Below are positions 7,486 through 14,671 of a stretch of DNA of 28,134 nucleotides, piece by piece. Source of the stretch: CAYHGV01 sp964356135 (GTDB lineage: Bacteria > Hydrothermota > Tepidihabitantia > CAYHGV01); the NCBI GenBank assembly GCA_964356135.1, contig CAYHGV010000031.1, positions 1 to 28,134 on the forward strand, read 5' to 3'. The position numbers and the translations under genes were made by a program. Numbering within the stretch: position 1 is the first letter of the stretch; each line of letters starts with the position of its first letter. The notes under the pieces were generated by a model, which saw only the letters and a list, made by a program, of their open reading frames with translations, did no database searches and was not told where the DNA came from.

Positions 7486-8937
7486 CTACCTCAACCGCAC
7501 CACCTTCTTAGTCGATTTATAGTCTTTGGTCTCCAATCGGTAGAAATAGACACCAGAAGCTACCTTCTGACCGTTATCCGCTTTTCCATCCCAGGTTACA
7601 GAATGGACCCCAGGCTCAAGACGCTGGGTTGCTAATAAAGTTTTTATACATCTACCTGATAAATCGTATACCTTGAGCTCGACCTGACCTGCTTGAGAAA
7701 GGGAATAGGATAAGGTTATAGTTTGACGGAAGGGATTGGGAGAAAGGAATAAGACCTGAATCGGAGTGGACGCGGGTTCCTGAAGGGCGGTAGTGGTATC
7801 ATACTCGAAGATGGAAGTGTGTTCATTGCCGGAAACGACAATCTCATCCTTGCCGTCATGATTTAAGTCATAGCAACGAATTTCGGCTGAGGCAGCTCCA
7901 TGCTTGTGGTCGTTCTCCCACTCCCAGACCCGTTCATATTGGTCATTCCCGGTCGCCTTTAATACAGCTACTGCACTACCGATTGACCATACGATTTCTT
8001 CCACGCCATCTCCGTCAACATCGCCACAGGAACTTCTTATGTGGAAGTCACCAGAACGGTCTGGAATGGAATCAATTAGTAGATACTCGTAGGTATTATC
8101 GCCCGTAGCTTCATACCGGTAGAGGTAAAAACAAAGGGTAAACATGGAGGTATAAGTTCCATAATTTATAAAGAACTCAGGCAACCCGTCCTGGTCGGTA
8201 TCATTGCCGGTAAAAACATCGTGCCCGTTGTACCGGGGAATGGAGTCCTCAAAGACTCTCTTATAGGTATTATCCCCGGTGTTTTCGTCGACAAAAACAT
8301 AACCTAGAGCTCCAGCGGTTGCAAATTCCATCTTACCGTCTTCATCGAAGTCGCCAAACCCGATAGTGGATGCATAGTCGTCGATGGTGTCACTGAAGAC
8401 GAGCTCGTTCTGGTTGTCGCCCACGTTCTCAAAGATAGATATCGTCATATTATCGTTACGGATGATAACGACTTCCTTTTTGCCATCCTGGTCTAAGTCA
8501 GCGAAATAGAAGAACTGACCGCCATACGCCGAGGAGGTGTCATACCAGCACTCCCAGCTCACCGTCGAGGGATAACTGAAGGAATCCGGACTTTCATAGA
8601 CGCGGGCTATCGAATAATTATCTTCAAGAGTGGTCCACCCAAGTAAATCAGTAAGCCCATCTCCATCCACATCACCAACATCCAAAGGGTTGAAAAAAAT
8701 CCCCGTGTCGGAATATACCAATTTGTAGTTGTTGCCATTCTGGTTTTCGTAGATTTCGAGTGCAGGGTCTTCGATATCTTCGTAATATGTCAGAACGACT
8801 ATCTCCGAGAGGCCGTCATGGTCGGTGTCCCCGCAGACTGCGTTTTGGCCCGGTCCTAAGTAAACCCGATTAAATTTATACTCGGTTGCCCAGAGCGTTG
8901 CAATAAAAGTAATGAATGGCAGAAAGATTTTTATCAC
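7486..8937 (-). CDS. Secreted FG-GAP/VCBS beta-propeller protein with Por/T9SS-type C-terminal sorting domain
   Basis: 483 residues from GTG 8937. I prefer this start to the longer frame from 9042 because VIKIFLPFITFIATLWA is a good signal peptide and the GTG overlaps the upstream gene's TGA as GTGA. Seven calcium-loop motifs of the FG-GAP/VCBS type follow (DTDHDGLSEIV, DVDGDGLTDLL, DLDQDGKKEVV, DFDEDGKMEFA, DTDQDGLPEFF, DVDGDGVEEIV, DLNHDGKDEIV), fitting a seven-bladed propeller. The last 85 residues (SPNPF, VELKVYDLSGRCIKTL, WDGKADNGQKVASGVYFYRL, KKVVRLR) form the FlgD-like sorting domain used by type IX secretion. The protein should be exported and then cleaved or attached at the surface. 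Its ligand is unknown. Confidence 0.88.
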   Translation of the reverse strand: MIKIFLPFITFIATLWATEYKFNRVYLGPGQNAVCGDTDHDGLSEIVVLTYYEDIEDPALEIYENQNGNNYKLVYSDTGIFFNPLDVGDVDGDGLTDLLGWTTLEDNYSIARVYESPDSFSYPSTVSWECWYDTSSAYGGQFFYFADLDQDGKKEVVIIRNDNMTISIFENVGDNQNELVFSDTIDDYASTIGFGDFDEDGKMEFATAGALGYVFVDENTGDNTYKRVFEDSIPRYNGHDVFTGNDTDQDGLPEFFINYGTYTSMFTLCFYLYRYEATGDNTYEYLLIDSIPDRSGDFHIRSSCGDVDGDGVEEIVWSIGSAVAVLKATGNDQYERVWEWENDHKHGAASAEIRCYDLNHDGKDEIVVSGNEHTSIFEYDTTTALQEPASTPIQVLFLSPNPFRQTITLSYSLSQAGQVELKVYDLSGRCIKTLLATQRLEPGVHSVTWDGKADNGQKVASGVYFYRLETKDYKSTKKVVRLR

Positions 8938-9404
8938 AGCAATTTGACAAACCGGCGGGAGACTGCTTCGTAGCCGAGTTTTTTGTAAAAAGCATGGGCG
9001 GGGATGCGCTGGTCGCCGCTCGTTATTTCCATCCGCGAACAATTTTTCTTTTCAGCTATTTTTTCTACTGCCTGGACGAGTTTTTCCCCGATACCTTTAC
9101 GCTGCCATTTTTCGCTCACAATCAGGGCAGTCATTCGTCCCATCGCGCCGTCCAGATGAATTAAAGGGATAACATGCAAGGCAGCTAAACCGACGACTTC
9201 GTTTTTAACTTGGGCAACCAGAATACAATCAGAATTCTGATTGGAGAGTTGATTGAATCTGCCAATTACTTCCTGGGTTGATGCGGGATAGCCGAGTTCA
9301 GCTAACAGTTGGGCAAGGGCGGGAGCATCGGATTTTTTTGCCGGTCGTATCAAAAAATCGGACGCGGATGGACACGGACTTGCGCGGGCAATCTTTTTTT
9401 TCAT
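8934..9404 (-). CDS. GNAT-family N-acetyltransferase
   Basis: 156 residues. The acetyl-CoA-binding loop QRKGIG follows the TALIVSEKW strand, and the C-terminal strand/helix reads AHAFYKKLGYEAVSRRFVK, as in standalone GNAT enzymes. The N-terminus (IRPAKKSDAPALAQLLAELGYP) is also typical. Substrate is unknown; small-molecule or protein amines are both possible. The start overlaps the MgtC-family stop as ATGA, and the stop overlaps the propeller gene start as GTGA, so the three genes form one translationally linked minus-strand unit. Confidence 0.88.
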   Translation of the reverse strand: MKKKIARASPCPSASDFLIRPAKKSDAPALAQLLAELGYPASTQEVIGRFNQLSNQNSDCILVAQVKNEVVGLAALHVIPLIHLDGAMGRMTALIVSEKWQRKGIGEKLVQAVEKIAEKKNCSRMEITSGDQRIPAHAFYKKLGYEAVSRRFVKLL

Positions 9405-9844
9405 TCTTTTTCAGGGGGTGAAGGTTTGCGGCCCCGCTCGAAAAAGTTTTCGACGATGCCGAAGAGCTGAAGGACAATAAAGGATAAAACCGTTGCGACC
9501 AGGGCTAAGAGATAGTAGCCGGCTCCGACCGCCATGCCGATGCCGGCAATTACCCAGAGCGAAGCGGCGGTGGTCAATCCGTGAATGGCACCCTGGCTTC
9601 GAAAAATCGTCCCGGCTCCCAAAAACCCCATGCCGGTGATGACCGCGGCTGCGATCCGGGTGGGATCGATGCCGGTGCCGGCAAGCAGCTCAACCGAAAG
9701 TATCATAAAGAGGGTTGAGCCGAGACCGACAAGGATGTGGGTGCGTAAACCTGCCGGTTTTCTACCAAGTTCCCGCTGCAAACCGACAATACCGGCAAAG
9801 ATGACCGAAAGTACCAGCCGCAAAATCATAACGCCAATGGGCAT
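9401..9844 (-). CDS. MgtC/SapB-family inner-membrane protein
   Basis: 147 residues with ATG 9844 behind AGGAGGT. The family core is intact: LSVIFAGIVGLQRELGRKPAGLRTHILVGLGS (conserved Glu and Arg between the first two helices), AAAVITGMGFLGAGTIFR, and GLTTAASLWVIAGIGMAVG. Four hydrophobic helices are visible. The short charged tail (ENFFERGRKPSPPEKE) replaces the soluble C-terminal domain of Salmonella MgtC, so this is the short SapB-like form. Members are linked to Mg2+ limitation and ATP-synthase control in pathogens; here the role is open. It heads a unit with the GNAT and propeller genes. Confidence 0.88.
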   Translation of the reverse strand: MPIGVMILRLVLSVIFAGIVGLQRELGRKPAGLRTHILVGLGSTLFMILSVELLAGTGIDPTRIAAAVITGMGFLGAGTIFRSQGAIHGLTTAASLWVIAGIGMAVGAGYYLLALVATVLSFIVLQLFGIVENFFERGRKPSPPEKE

Positions 9845-9920
9845 AGGACCTCCTGGGTAAAGAATTTATAAATAGTTAAATGGTAATTGGTTAAATGGTT
9901 AAAATTAAAACTTAACCACA

Positions 9921-9984
9921 AAGAGCATTCCCCATTAGATGTCCATTTCTTTGTTATGTTAGGGTATCTAATGGGGCAAGAGCA
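9921..9984. mobile_element. 50-bp MITE-like insertion with 11-bp inverted ends and 7-bp flanking direct repeats
   Basis: CCCCATTAGAT (9930-9940) and its exact reverse complement ATCTAATGGGG (9966-9976) flank 25 bp. As RNA the pairing extends to 15 bp with two G-U pairs. Immediately outside are identical AAGAGCA copies at 9921-9927 and 9978-9984, as expected of a target duplication. Removing one copy plus 9928-9977 joins flanks that read CACAAAGAGCACAAAGA, a simple repetitive sequence. There is no coding capacity. Confidence 0.6.
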
Positions 9985-10040
9985 CAAAGATGAAATTATT
10001 ATCCGTGAATTGGTACGTAAGGATTCGGATTTTAAAACAA

Positions 10041-10080
10041 TTTTGCACTTTGCATTTTTCATTCTGCATTTTGAAATTAG
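10041..10080. repeat. AT-rich dispersed repeat (TGCAAA..GAAAAATGCAAA type), copy 1
   Basis: On the minus strand this reads as ATGCAGAATGAAAAATGCAA followed by AGTGCAAAA. Close relatives occur in the murD-mraY gap and at the 3' end of ftsI. It lies just past the end of the QueG-like gene. Confidence 0.55.
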
Positions 10081-10086
10081 CATTGT

Positions 10087-10740
10087 TTATCGTTCCCCTA
10101 CCGAACAGTTTGTCATGCAGTCAAAGCAGAGTGTCCCTCGTTCCCAGGTTTCGTCAACCCAGAGACCGCATTTTTCGACATGAAGAACTTTTTCGACTTT
10201 CGCCGGGTAATCGGGGAAATGGGTATCGGTTAGTGCGCCAATCGGGCAGGCGTCGACGCACTCACCGCATTCGCCGCAGAGATTGGGATTGGGTTTATCC
10301 GGTTCAAGGGGCATATCGGTTAGAACGCTGACTAAACAGACCCGGGGACCAAATCGGGGTGTAACCATGAGCAGATTTTTGCCGAGCCAGCCCAGCCCGG
10401 CAGTGCGGGCGATTGCCTTATGAGAGGCAGCACCGCGCCAGTATAAGGGCGGTTTGTCACCCACCCGTTCATCCGGCGGAATGACGTGAGCATGATAGCC
10501 GTTGGTCTGGATGAATTGCTTGACGGTCCGGGCGATATTGTCCAACAAGGTAAAAGCGTGCTCCTCGGTTGTATTGTCGTAGCGACCGTAGGGTTCAAGG
10601 GCGACTCCGATTGATACCGCAAATGGGTAGGGATTGAGCAGGTCAGCGGGATAGGTTTTAAGACCTTTGAGAAGGCTCATGTCCGCCACTCCGGCTAACT
10701 GCGCTCCCCGTTTAAGAATAAACCCTTTGATCGTTACCAT
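10087..10740 (-). CDS. Short QueG-like double 4Fe-4S protein
   Basis: 217 residues from ATG 10740; the frame continues to another ATG at 10779, but family members usually begin with an IKxxxLxxGAxLAGVAD-like segment, here directly after 10740. Residues 30-140 are the DUF1730-type N-terminal domain of epoxyqueuosine reductases (SIGVALEP, HVIPPDERVGDKPPLYWRGAASHKAIARTAGLGWLGKNLLM). The ferredoxin part has LCGECGECVDACPIGAL for one cluster, and later CGLW and CFDCMTNC for the second. True QueG is about 350-400 residues with a HEAT tail that this protein lacks, so it belongs to the short relatives of unproven function and may not make queuosine. Confidence 0.82.
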   Translation of the reverse strand: MVTIKGFILKRGAQLAGVADMSLLKGLKTYPADLLNPYPFAVSIGVALEPYGRYDNTTEEHAFTLLDNIARTVKQFIQTNGYHAHVIPPDERVGDKPPLYWRGAASHKAIARTAGLGWLGKNLLMVTPRFGPRVCLVSVLTDMPLEPDKPNPNLCGECGECVDACPIGALTDTHFPDYPAKVEKVLHVEKCGLWVDETWERGTLCFDCMTNCSVGER

Positions 10741-10779
10741 TTTATTTTTCCATGAAAAATAGCCCTGCGTTCGATGCAT

Positions 10780-11074
10780 AACTCCAATTCGTGGTAAGAG
10801 TAGGTTTATATATAATGAATGATAAATGAAAAAAACCCCGGCTCCTCATACCAAGAGCCTAAGGGAAAATTCAGTTCTGTCAACTATGGGTGTGAGACGA
10901 GGAGAGAGGGTTAACCGAGTTCTCTCAGGATACTACGAGTCATCAAGCAGCGGTAAGTTCTTCACAAAACCTCCTGGTACTATAAACTTATTCGTGTTTA
11001 TTCGTTTCTTTGCGTGTGCGCCTCTCCGCCAAGAAACGTGGCGGATCGAGGCGAGTTCGTGGTTATGTCAATAT
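10780..11074. other. Intergenic region downstream of ftsZ with a strong inverted repeat at 11020-11052
   Basis: No gene is supported in these 295 bp. Positions 11020-11052 form a hairpin: TCCGCCA pairs with TGGCGGA around a 7-nt loop, extended by GCCTC/GAGGC across a 2-nt bulge. It lies 23 nt past the ftsZ stop in the ftsZ transcript but has no U-tract, so it may be an mRNA-stabilising or Rho-associated 3' structure rather than a classical terminator. ATTCGTGTTTATTCGTTTC at about 10990 resembles the repetitive ATTCG-rich gap between ftsZ and ftsA. Confidence 0.45.
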
Positions 11075-12193
11075 TCAGTCTAATTGTCTCCTTAAAAAGG
11101 TCGGTATCTCGAGATCGTCTTTCGAAATGGAGCGGAGTTTCTGTGCGTCATAAGTGTGGCGGGCGTATTCCTGCCGTTTGAAGGTCGGCGTTTCGATTTC
11201 GGATTGGACTAAATCGTAGGCTTCCGGGATTTTGGGAGGGGGGTCCTCGATGCCGGTGGCAATGACGGTGACTTTTAGAGTATCGTTGAGCGCCGGGTCG
11301 ATAACCGCTCCAAAGATGATATTGGCGTCACCGGTGGTCGAGTTGGTGATGGCGGTGGCAGCCTCGTTCACCTGATGGAAGGTGAGGTCTTCGCCGCCGG
11401 TGATATTCAAGAGCACCGCTTTCGCGCCGGACAGATTGAGGTCTTCAATCAGCGGCGAGCTGATTGCATTGTTTGCGGCTTCAATCGCCCGATTCTCGCC
11501 CTGACCGATGCCGATTCCCATGATTGCTTGGCCGCGTTCACCCATCACAGTTCGGACATCGGCAAAGTCGACATTGATGAGCCCGATGGTGGTAATAACG
11601 TCGGCTATGCCCCGGGCAGCGTTGCAGAGTACCTCGTCGACCATGGCAAACGCCTTTCGGAACGGAATATCCTTTGCCACAATCGGAATCAAACGTTGGT
11701 TGGGGATGACGATCAGGGTGTCGACTTTGGAGCGCAGGTCGTTGATACCGGCAACCGCCTGATTCCGGCGCAACGGTCCTTCAAAGTCGAAGGGCTTGGT
11801 TGCAACCGCAACCGTCAGCGCACCCTGGCGTTTCGAGATTTCGGCAACCAGCGGTGAAGCACCGGTGCCGGTACCGCCACCTTCGCCGGTCGCGATAAAG
11901 ACCATATCGTAGCCGCGGATGATGCCTTCAAGCTCGTCAATCGATTCTTCACAGGCTTTGCGGCCAATGACCGGATTGCCGCCTGAACCGAGTCCACCGG
12001 TTAAATCCTTACCGATCTGGACCTTGCCCGGTGCCAAGTTAGTCGTCAAAGCCTGGGCATCGGTATTGATCGCATAAAAATCGACGCCGTGGAGTCCGGA
12101 TTTAATCATATGGTTTACGGCATTACAGCCACCTCCACCCACTCCCAAGATGGCTACGCGTGCGGCTTGATATTCAGTTAAAGGTTCGAACAT
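11075..12193 (-). CDS. ftsZ: Cell division GTPase FtsZ
   Basis: 372 residues with ATG 12193 behind AAGGAGGAG. FtsZ is the tubulin-like GTPase that polymerises into the division ring. Nucleotide-binding motifs are complete: GVGGGGCNAVNHMI near residue 17, the tubulin signature GEGGGTGTGASP near 105, and the synergy-loop region NVDFADVRTVM containing the catalytic Asp. The C-terminal tail is short (about 45 residues) and ends in the conserved docking peptide DDLEIPTFLRRQ, which binds FtsA; FtsA is encoded directly upstream. It is the last gene of the dcw cluster here. The 111-bp gap to ftsA contains ATTCG-rich repetitive sequence (about 12220-12300), so a separate promoter is possible. Confidence 0.97.
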   Translation of the reverse strand: MFEPLTEYQAARVAILGVGGGGCNAVNHMIKSGLHGVDFYAINTDAQALTTNLAPGKVQIGKDLTGGLGSGGNPVIGRKACEESIDELEGIIRGYDMVFIATGEGGGTGTGASPLVAEISKRQGALTVAVATKPFDFEGPLRRNQAVAGINDLRSKVDTLIVIPNQRLIPIVAKDIPFRKAFAMVDEVLCNAARGIADVITTIGLINVDFADVRTVMGERGQAIMGIGIGQGENRAIEAANNAISSPLIEDLNLSGAKAVLLNITGGEDLTFHQVNEAATAITNSTTGDANIIFGAVIDPALNDTLKVTVIATGIEDPPPKIPEAYDLVQSEIETPTFKRQEYARHTYDAQKLRSISKDDLEIPTFLRRQLD

Positions 12194-12304
12194 TGCTCCT
12201 CCTTAGTTTTTGAAACGATTTTTACGAATGACAGCGAATACAGCGAACGCTGTTCGTATAAATTATTCGTACCATTCGGTATTATTCGATTCATTCGCAC
12301 TTTT

Positions 12305-13558
12305 TTAAAAAAATTCTTTGAACCACTGTTTCATTCGCTTGCGAATCGCCTCAAACAGGTTGTCTTCTTTTCCCCGCCCTTTATCCTTGACCCGGGGCAA
12401 CAAACTCCGGTTTTTCTGCTCCCAGCCGTAGAGTACCAATCCGACACCGGTGGCGTGAATCGGGTCGGAGACGATATCGGTCAAGCCGCCCAGGTCCCGC
12501 GGCACACCAACTTTCACCGGCAGATTGAAGATTTGTTCGGCTAAGTCGGTGATTCCCCCTAATCGGGCGGTTCCGCCAGTTAAGACGACGCCCGCGGCTA
12601 AAAGTTCTGCGTAGTTGGTTTTGCGGATTTCCCGGTTCGTGATCGAGATAATTTCTTCGGTTCGGGGTTCGATGATCGATGCCAGGAGTTTCTGAGAGAC
12701 TTCACGGGAATCACGGCCGCCCACGCCCGGCACCTTAAAGAGATGCTCTTCTTCGATGCAGGTTGCCATCGCGACGCCGTGCTTCCGTTTAATATCCTCG
12801 GCATTGGTATAGGGGGTGCGCAGACCGATTGCGATGTCGTTGGTAATGTGTTCGCCGCCGAGGGGGATAACCTGGGTATGGCGAATTGAGCCGTCTTTGA
12901 AGATGGCGATGTCAGTGGTGCCGCCGCCGATATCAACCAGCGCGACTCCCAGTTCTTTCTCATCCGGTTCGATCACCGAATAGGATGATGCCAGCGGCTG
13001 GAGCACGAGGTCTTTGATCTTCAGACCGGCACGCAATACCGCCCGATAAATATTCTGGGCCGACGTGATCGCACCGGTCACAATATGGACCTCGGCTTCG
13101 AGGCGAACTCCACACATCCCGATCGGATCCCGGATGCCCGGCTGGTTATCGACGATGTATTCGATTGGTATCACATGGAGTATCTCCCGGTCCATGGGCA
13201 GGGCGATGGCTTTGGTCTGTTCGATGACGCGCTCGACATCCCGCTGGGTGATTTCGGTACCCGCTTTGGCGACGGCAACGACTCCTTTGCAGTTCATGCT
13301 GACGATGTGGCCGCCGGCGATTCCGACATAACAGGAATCGATCGGCGAACCTGCCATCCGTTCCGCTTCTTCCACCGCCCGGGTAATTGAACCGACCGTC
13401 TTTTCTAAATTGACAACCACGCCTCGCTTCATGCCGTACGAGGGACTGACACCAACGCCCACGATTCGGAGTTTGCCCGCCTCATCGGGTTCGGCGATGA
13501 TGCAGGCGACCTTGGTCGTTCCTAAATCTAAACCCACGATGCGTTCGGATTTTGCCAT
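12305..13558 (-). CDS. ftsA: Cell division protein FtsA
   Basis: 417 residues. ATG 13558 is preferred over an in-frame GTG two codons upstream because AGGAGG then has a 10-nt rather than 3-nt spacing. FtsA is the actin-like protein that tethers FtsZ to the membrane. Actin-fold motifs are visible: GLDLGTTKVACII (phosphate 1), VDIGGGTTDIAIF (phosphate 2), and VVLTGGTARLGGI (adenosine). The 1C-domain insertion (about residues 80-165) replaces actin's 1B. The extreme C-terminus RKRMKQWFKEFF is an amphipathic membrane-targeting helix. It lies between ftsZ and a 180-bp AT-rich gap that follows murB where ftsQ would often be found. Confidence 0.96.
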   Translation of the reverse strand: MAKSERIVGLDLGTTKVACIIAEPDEAGKLRIVGVGVSPSYGMKRGVVVNLEKTVGSITRAVEEAERMAGSPIDSCYVGIAGGHIVSMNCKGVVAVAKAGTEITQRDVERVIEQTKAIALPMDREILHVIPIEYIVDNQPGIRDPIGMCGVRLEAEVHIVTGAITSAQNIYRAVLRAGLKIKDLVLQPLASSYSVIEPDEKELGVALVDIGGGTTDIAIFKDGSIRHTQVIPLGGEHITNDIAIGLRTPYTNAEDIKRKHGVAMATCIEEEHLFKVPGVGGRDSREVSQKLLASIIEPRTEEIISITNREIRKTNYAELLAAGVVLTGGTARLGGITDLAEQIFNLPVKVGVPRDLGGLTDIVSDPIHATGVGLVLYGWEQKNRSLLPRVKDKGRGKEDNLFEAIRKRMKQWFKEFF

Positions 13559-13564
13559 TAGCAC

Positions 13565-13747
13565 CTACCTCCTTTTTTAAGCATTAATGTAAACTGGAGC
13601 AATATTGATAGAATCTGCATTGATTTAAACTGATGTAACTGATTGAGATTGAATTGAATATTGGGGTAGACGGTAAATTTACCCCGTTTACATCTGCTTA
13701 TATCAGTCTTCATCAATGCTGTTTTTCTTAGTCTTTCTCTATTGTTC
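13565..13747. repeat. murB-ftsA gap with copies of a 17-19-bp repeat; no ftsQ
   Basis: TCAGTCTTCATCAATGCTG at 13703-13721 recurs with one change at 13748-13766, where it supplies murB's last codons and stop. Inverted, looser relatives GCATTGATTTAAACTGA and GCATTAATGTAAACTGG lie at 13617-13633 and 13581-13597. A 67-codon minus frame spans the gap but has no FtsQ-like transmembrane or POTRA features, so I treat the gap as repeat-derived. Confidence 0.55.
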
Positions 13748-14671
13748 TCAGTTTTCATCAATGCTGCCTCCTCTTACGATGATTATTTCTTCCTCTAACT
13801 TGAATCCAGTTTCATGTTCGACTTGCTGTTTAATTTCGTTGATCAGCTGGAGGACATCGCTCGCTCGAGCAGTGCCCCGATTGACGATGAAATTAGCATG
13901 CCGTTCGGAGACCATCGCATCACCGACGGTCTTGCCTTTCAGCCCGATTTTGTCAATCAACCGTCCTGTGTGCTCACCCGGCGGGTTCTTGAATATGCAG
14001 CCGGCTGAGGGCTGGTCGGGCTGGGTTTTCTTTCGGCGGTTCCGGACTTCGGCGACTTTTTTTTCAATAGCGGTTTTTTCTTCGGGCCGGAGCTCGAGGA
14101 TGGCCGAGGTGATGATAAACCCCGGTGGGAGCCGGGAAACGTGATAGCTGAATTCCAGTTCAGCCCGGCTGAAGATTCCGGGACGGCCGGTGGCGAGAAA
14201 GCCAAAGACCGATCGGACGACGTCGCCGAGCGAACTACCGAAGGCACCGGCGTTCGATTTGATTGCCCCGCCCAATCGGGCAGGAATACCGGCTAAGAAT
14301 TCGATACCAGCTAACGAGTGTTCGACACAGGTTTCAATCAAGGTCGGCAACCGGACTGCCGCTCCCACTTCCAGTTCGGCGTCCTGGATCTTGATAAACT
14401 GGAACTTTTTACCGAGGGTCAAGACGATTCCGCGAATTCCTTCATCCGCTACCAGGAGGTTGGAACCACCGCCCAGGACGAAAACCGGCAGGTTAAACTC
14501 CTGTGCCGTTTTTAAAACCAGCGGAATATCGTTTTGGTCTTCGGCAATGATAAAGATATCAGCCGGCCCGCCAATCCTGAAGGTCGTATAGGGTGCCAGG
14601 GGTTGGCCAAACCGTATTTCGCCCAGCAGGCCGGCTAAAGCTTTTTTAATATCGTTTCGCCAATCTGCCAT
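13748..14671 (-). CDS. murB: UDP-N-acetylenolpyruvoylglucosamine reductase MurB
   Basis: 307 residues. MurB reduces UDP-GlcNAc-enolpyruvate to UDP-MurNAc with NADPH and FAD. FAD-binding segments are TTFRIGGPADIFI (about 29-41), VFVLGGGSNLLVAD (63-76) and GIPARLGGAIKSNAGAFGS (128-146). The catalytic serine is in SAGCIFKNP and the general-acid Glu is in the LEEEIIIVRG tail. The start overlaps the murC 3' end by 37 bp; a later start cannot be excluded, but residues from MADWRND onward look like a normal leading helix. The last codons and stop (SIDEN) fall in a dispersed repeat, so the C-terminus may have been remodelled. Confidence 0.95.
   Translation of the reverse strand: MADWRNDIKKALAGLLGEIRFGQPLAPYTTFRIGGPADIFIIAEDQNDIPLVLKTAQEFNLPVFVLGGGSNLLVADEGIRGIVLTLGKKFQFIKIQDAELEVGAAVRLPTLIETCVEHSLAGIEFLAGIPARLGGAIKSNAGAFGSSLGDVVRSVFGFLATGRPGIFSRAELEFSYHVSRLPPGFIITSAILELRPEEKTAIEKKVAEVRNRRKKTQPDQPSAGCIFKNPPGEHTGRLIDKIGLKGKTVGDAMVSERHANFIVNRGTARASDVLQLINEIKQQVEHETGFKLEEEIIIVRGGSIDEN

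Noticed and set aside
10826..11083. 85-codon plus-strand frame downstream of ftsZ
   Set aside because: It has no domain, its composition is repetitive, and it runs into the ftsZ stop region on the opposite strand.
13558..13761. 67-codon minus-strand frame between murB and ftsA, considered as a shortened ftsQ
   Set aside because: No transmembrane helix, POTRA-like pattern or beta domain is visible, and the sequence is made of AT-rich repeats.
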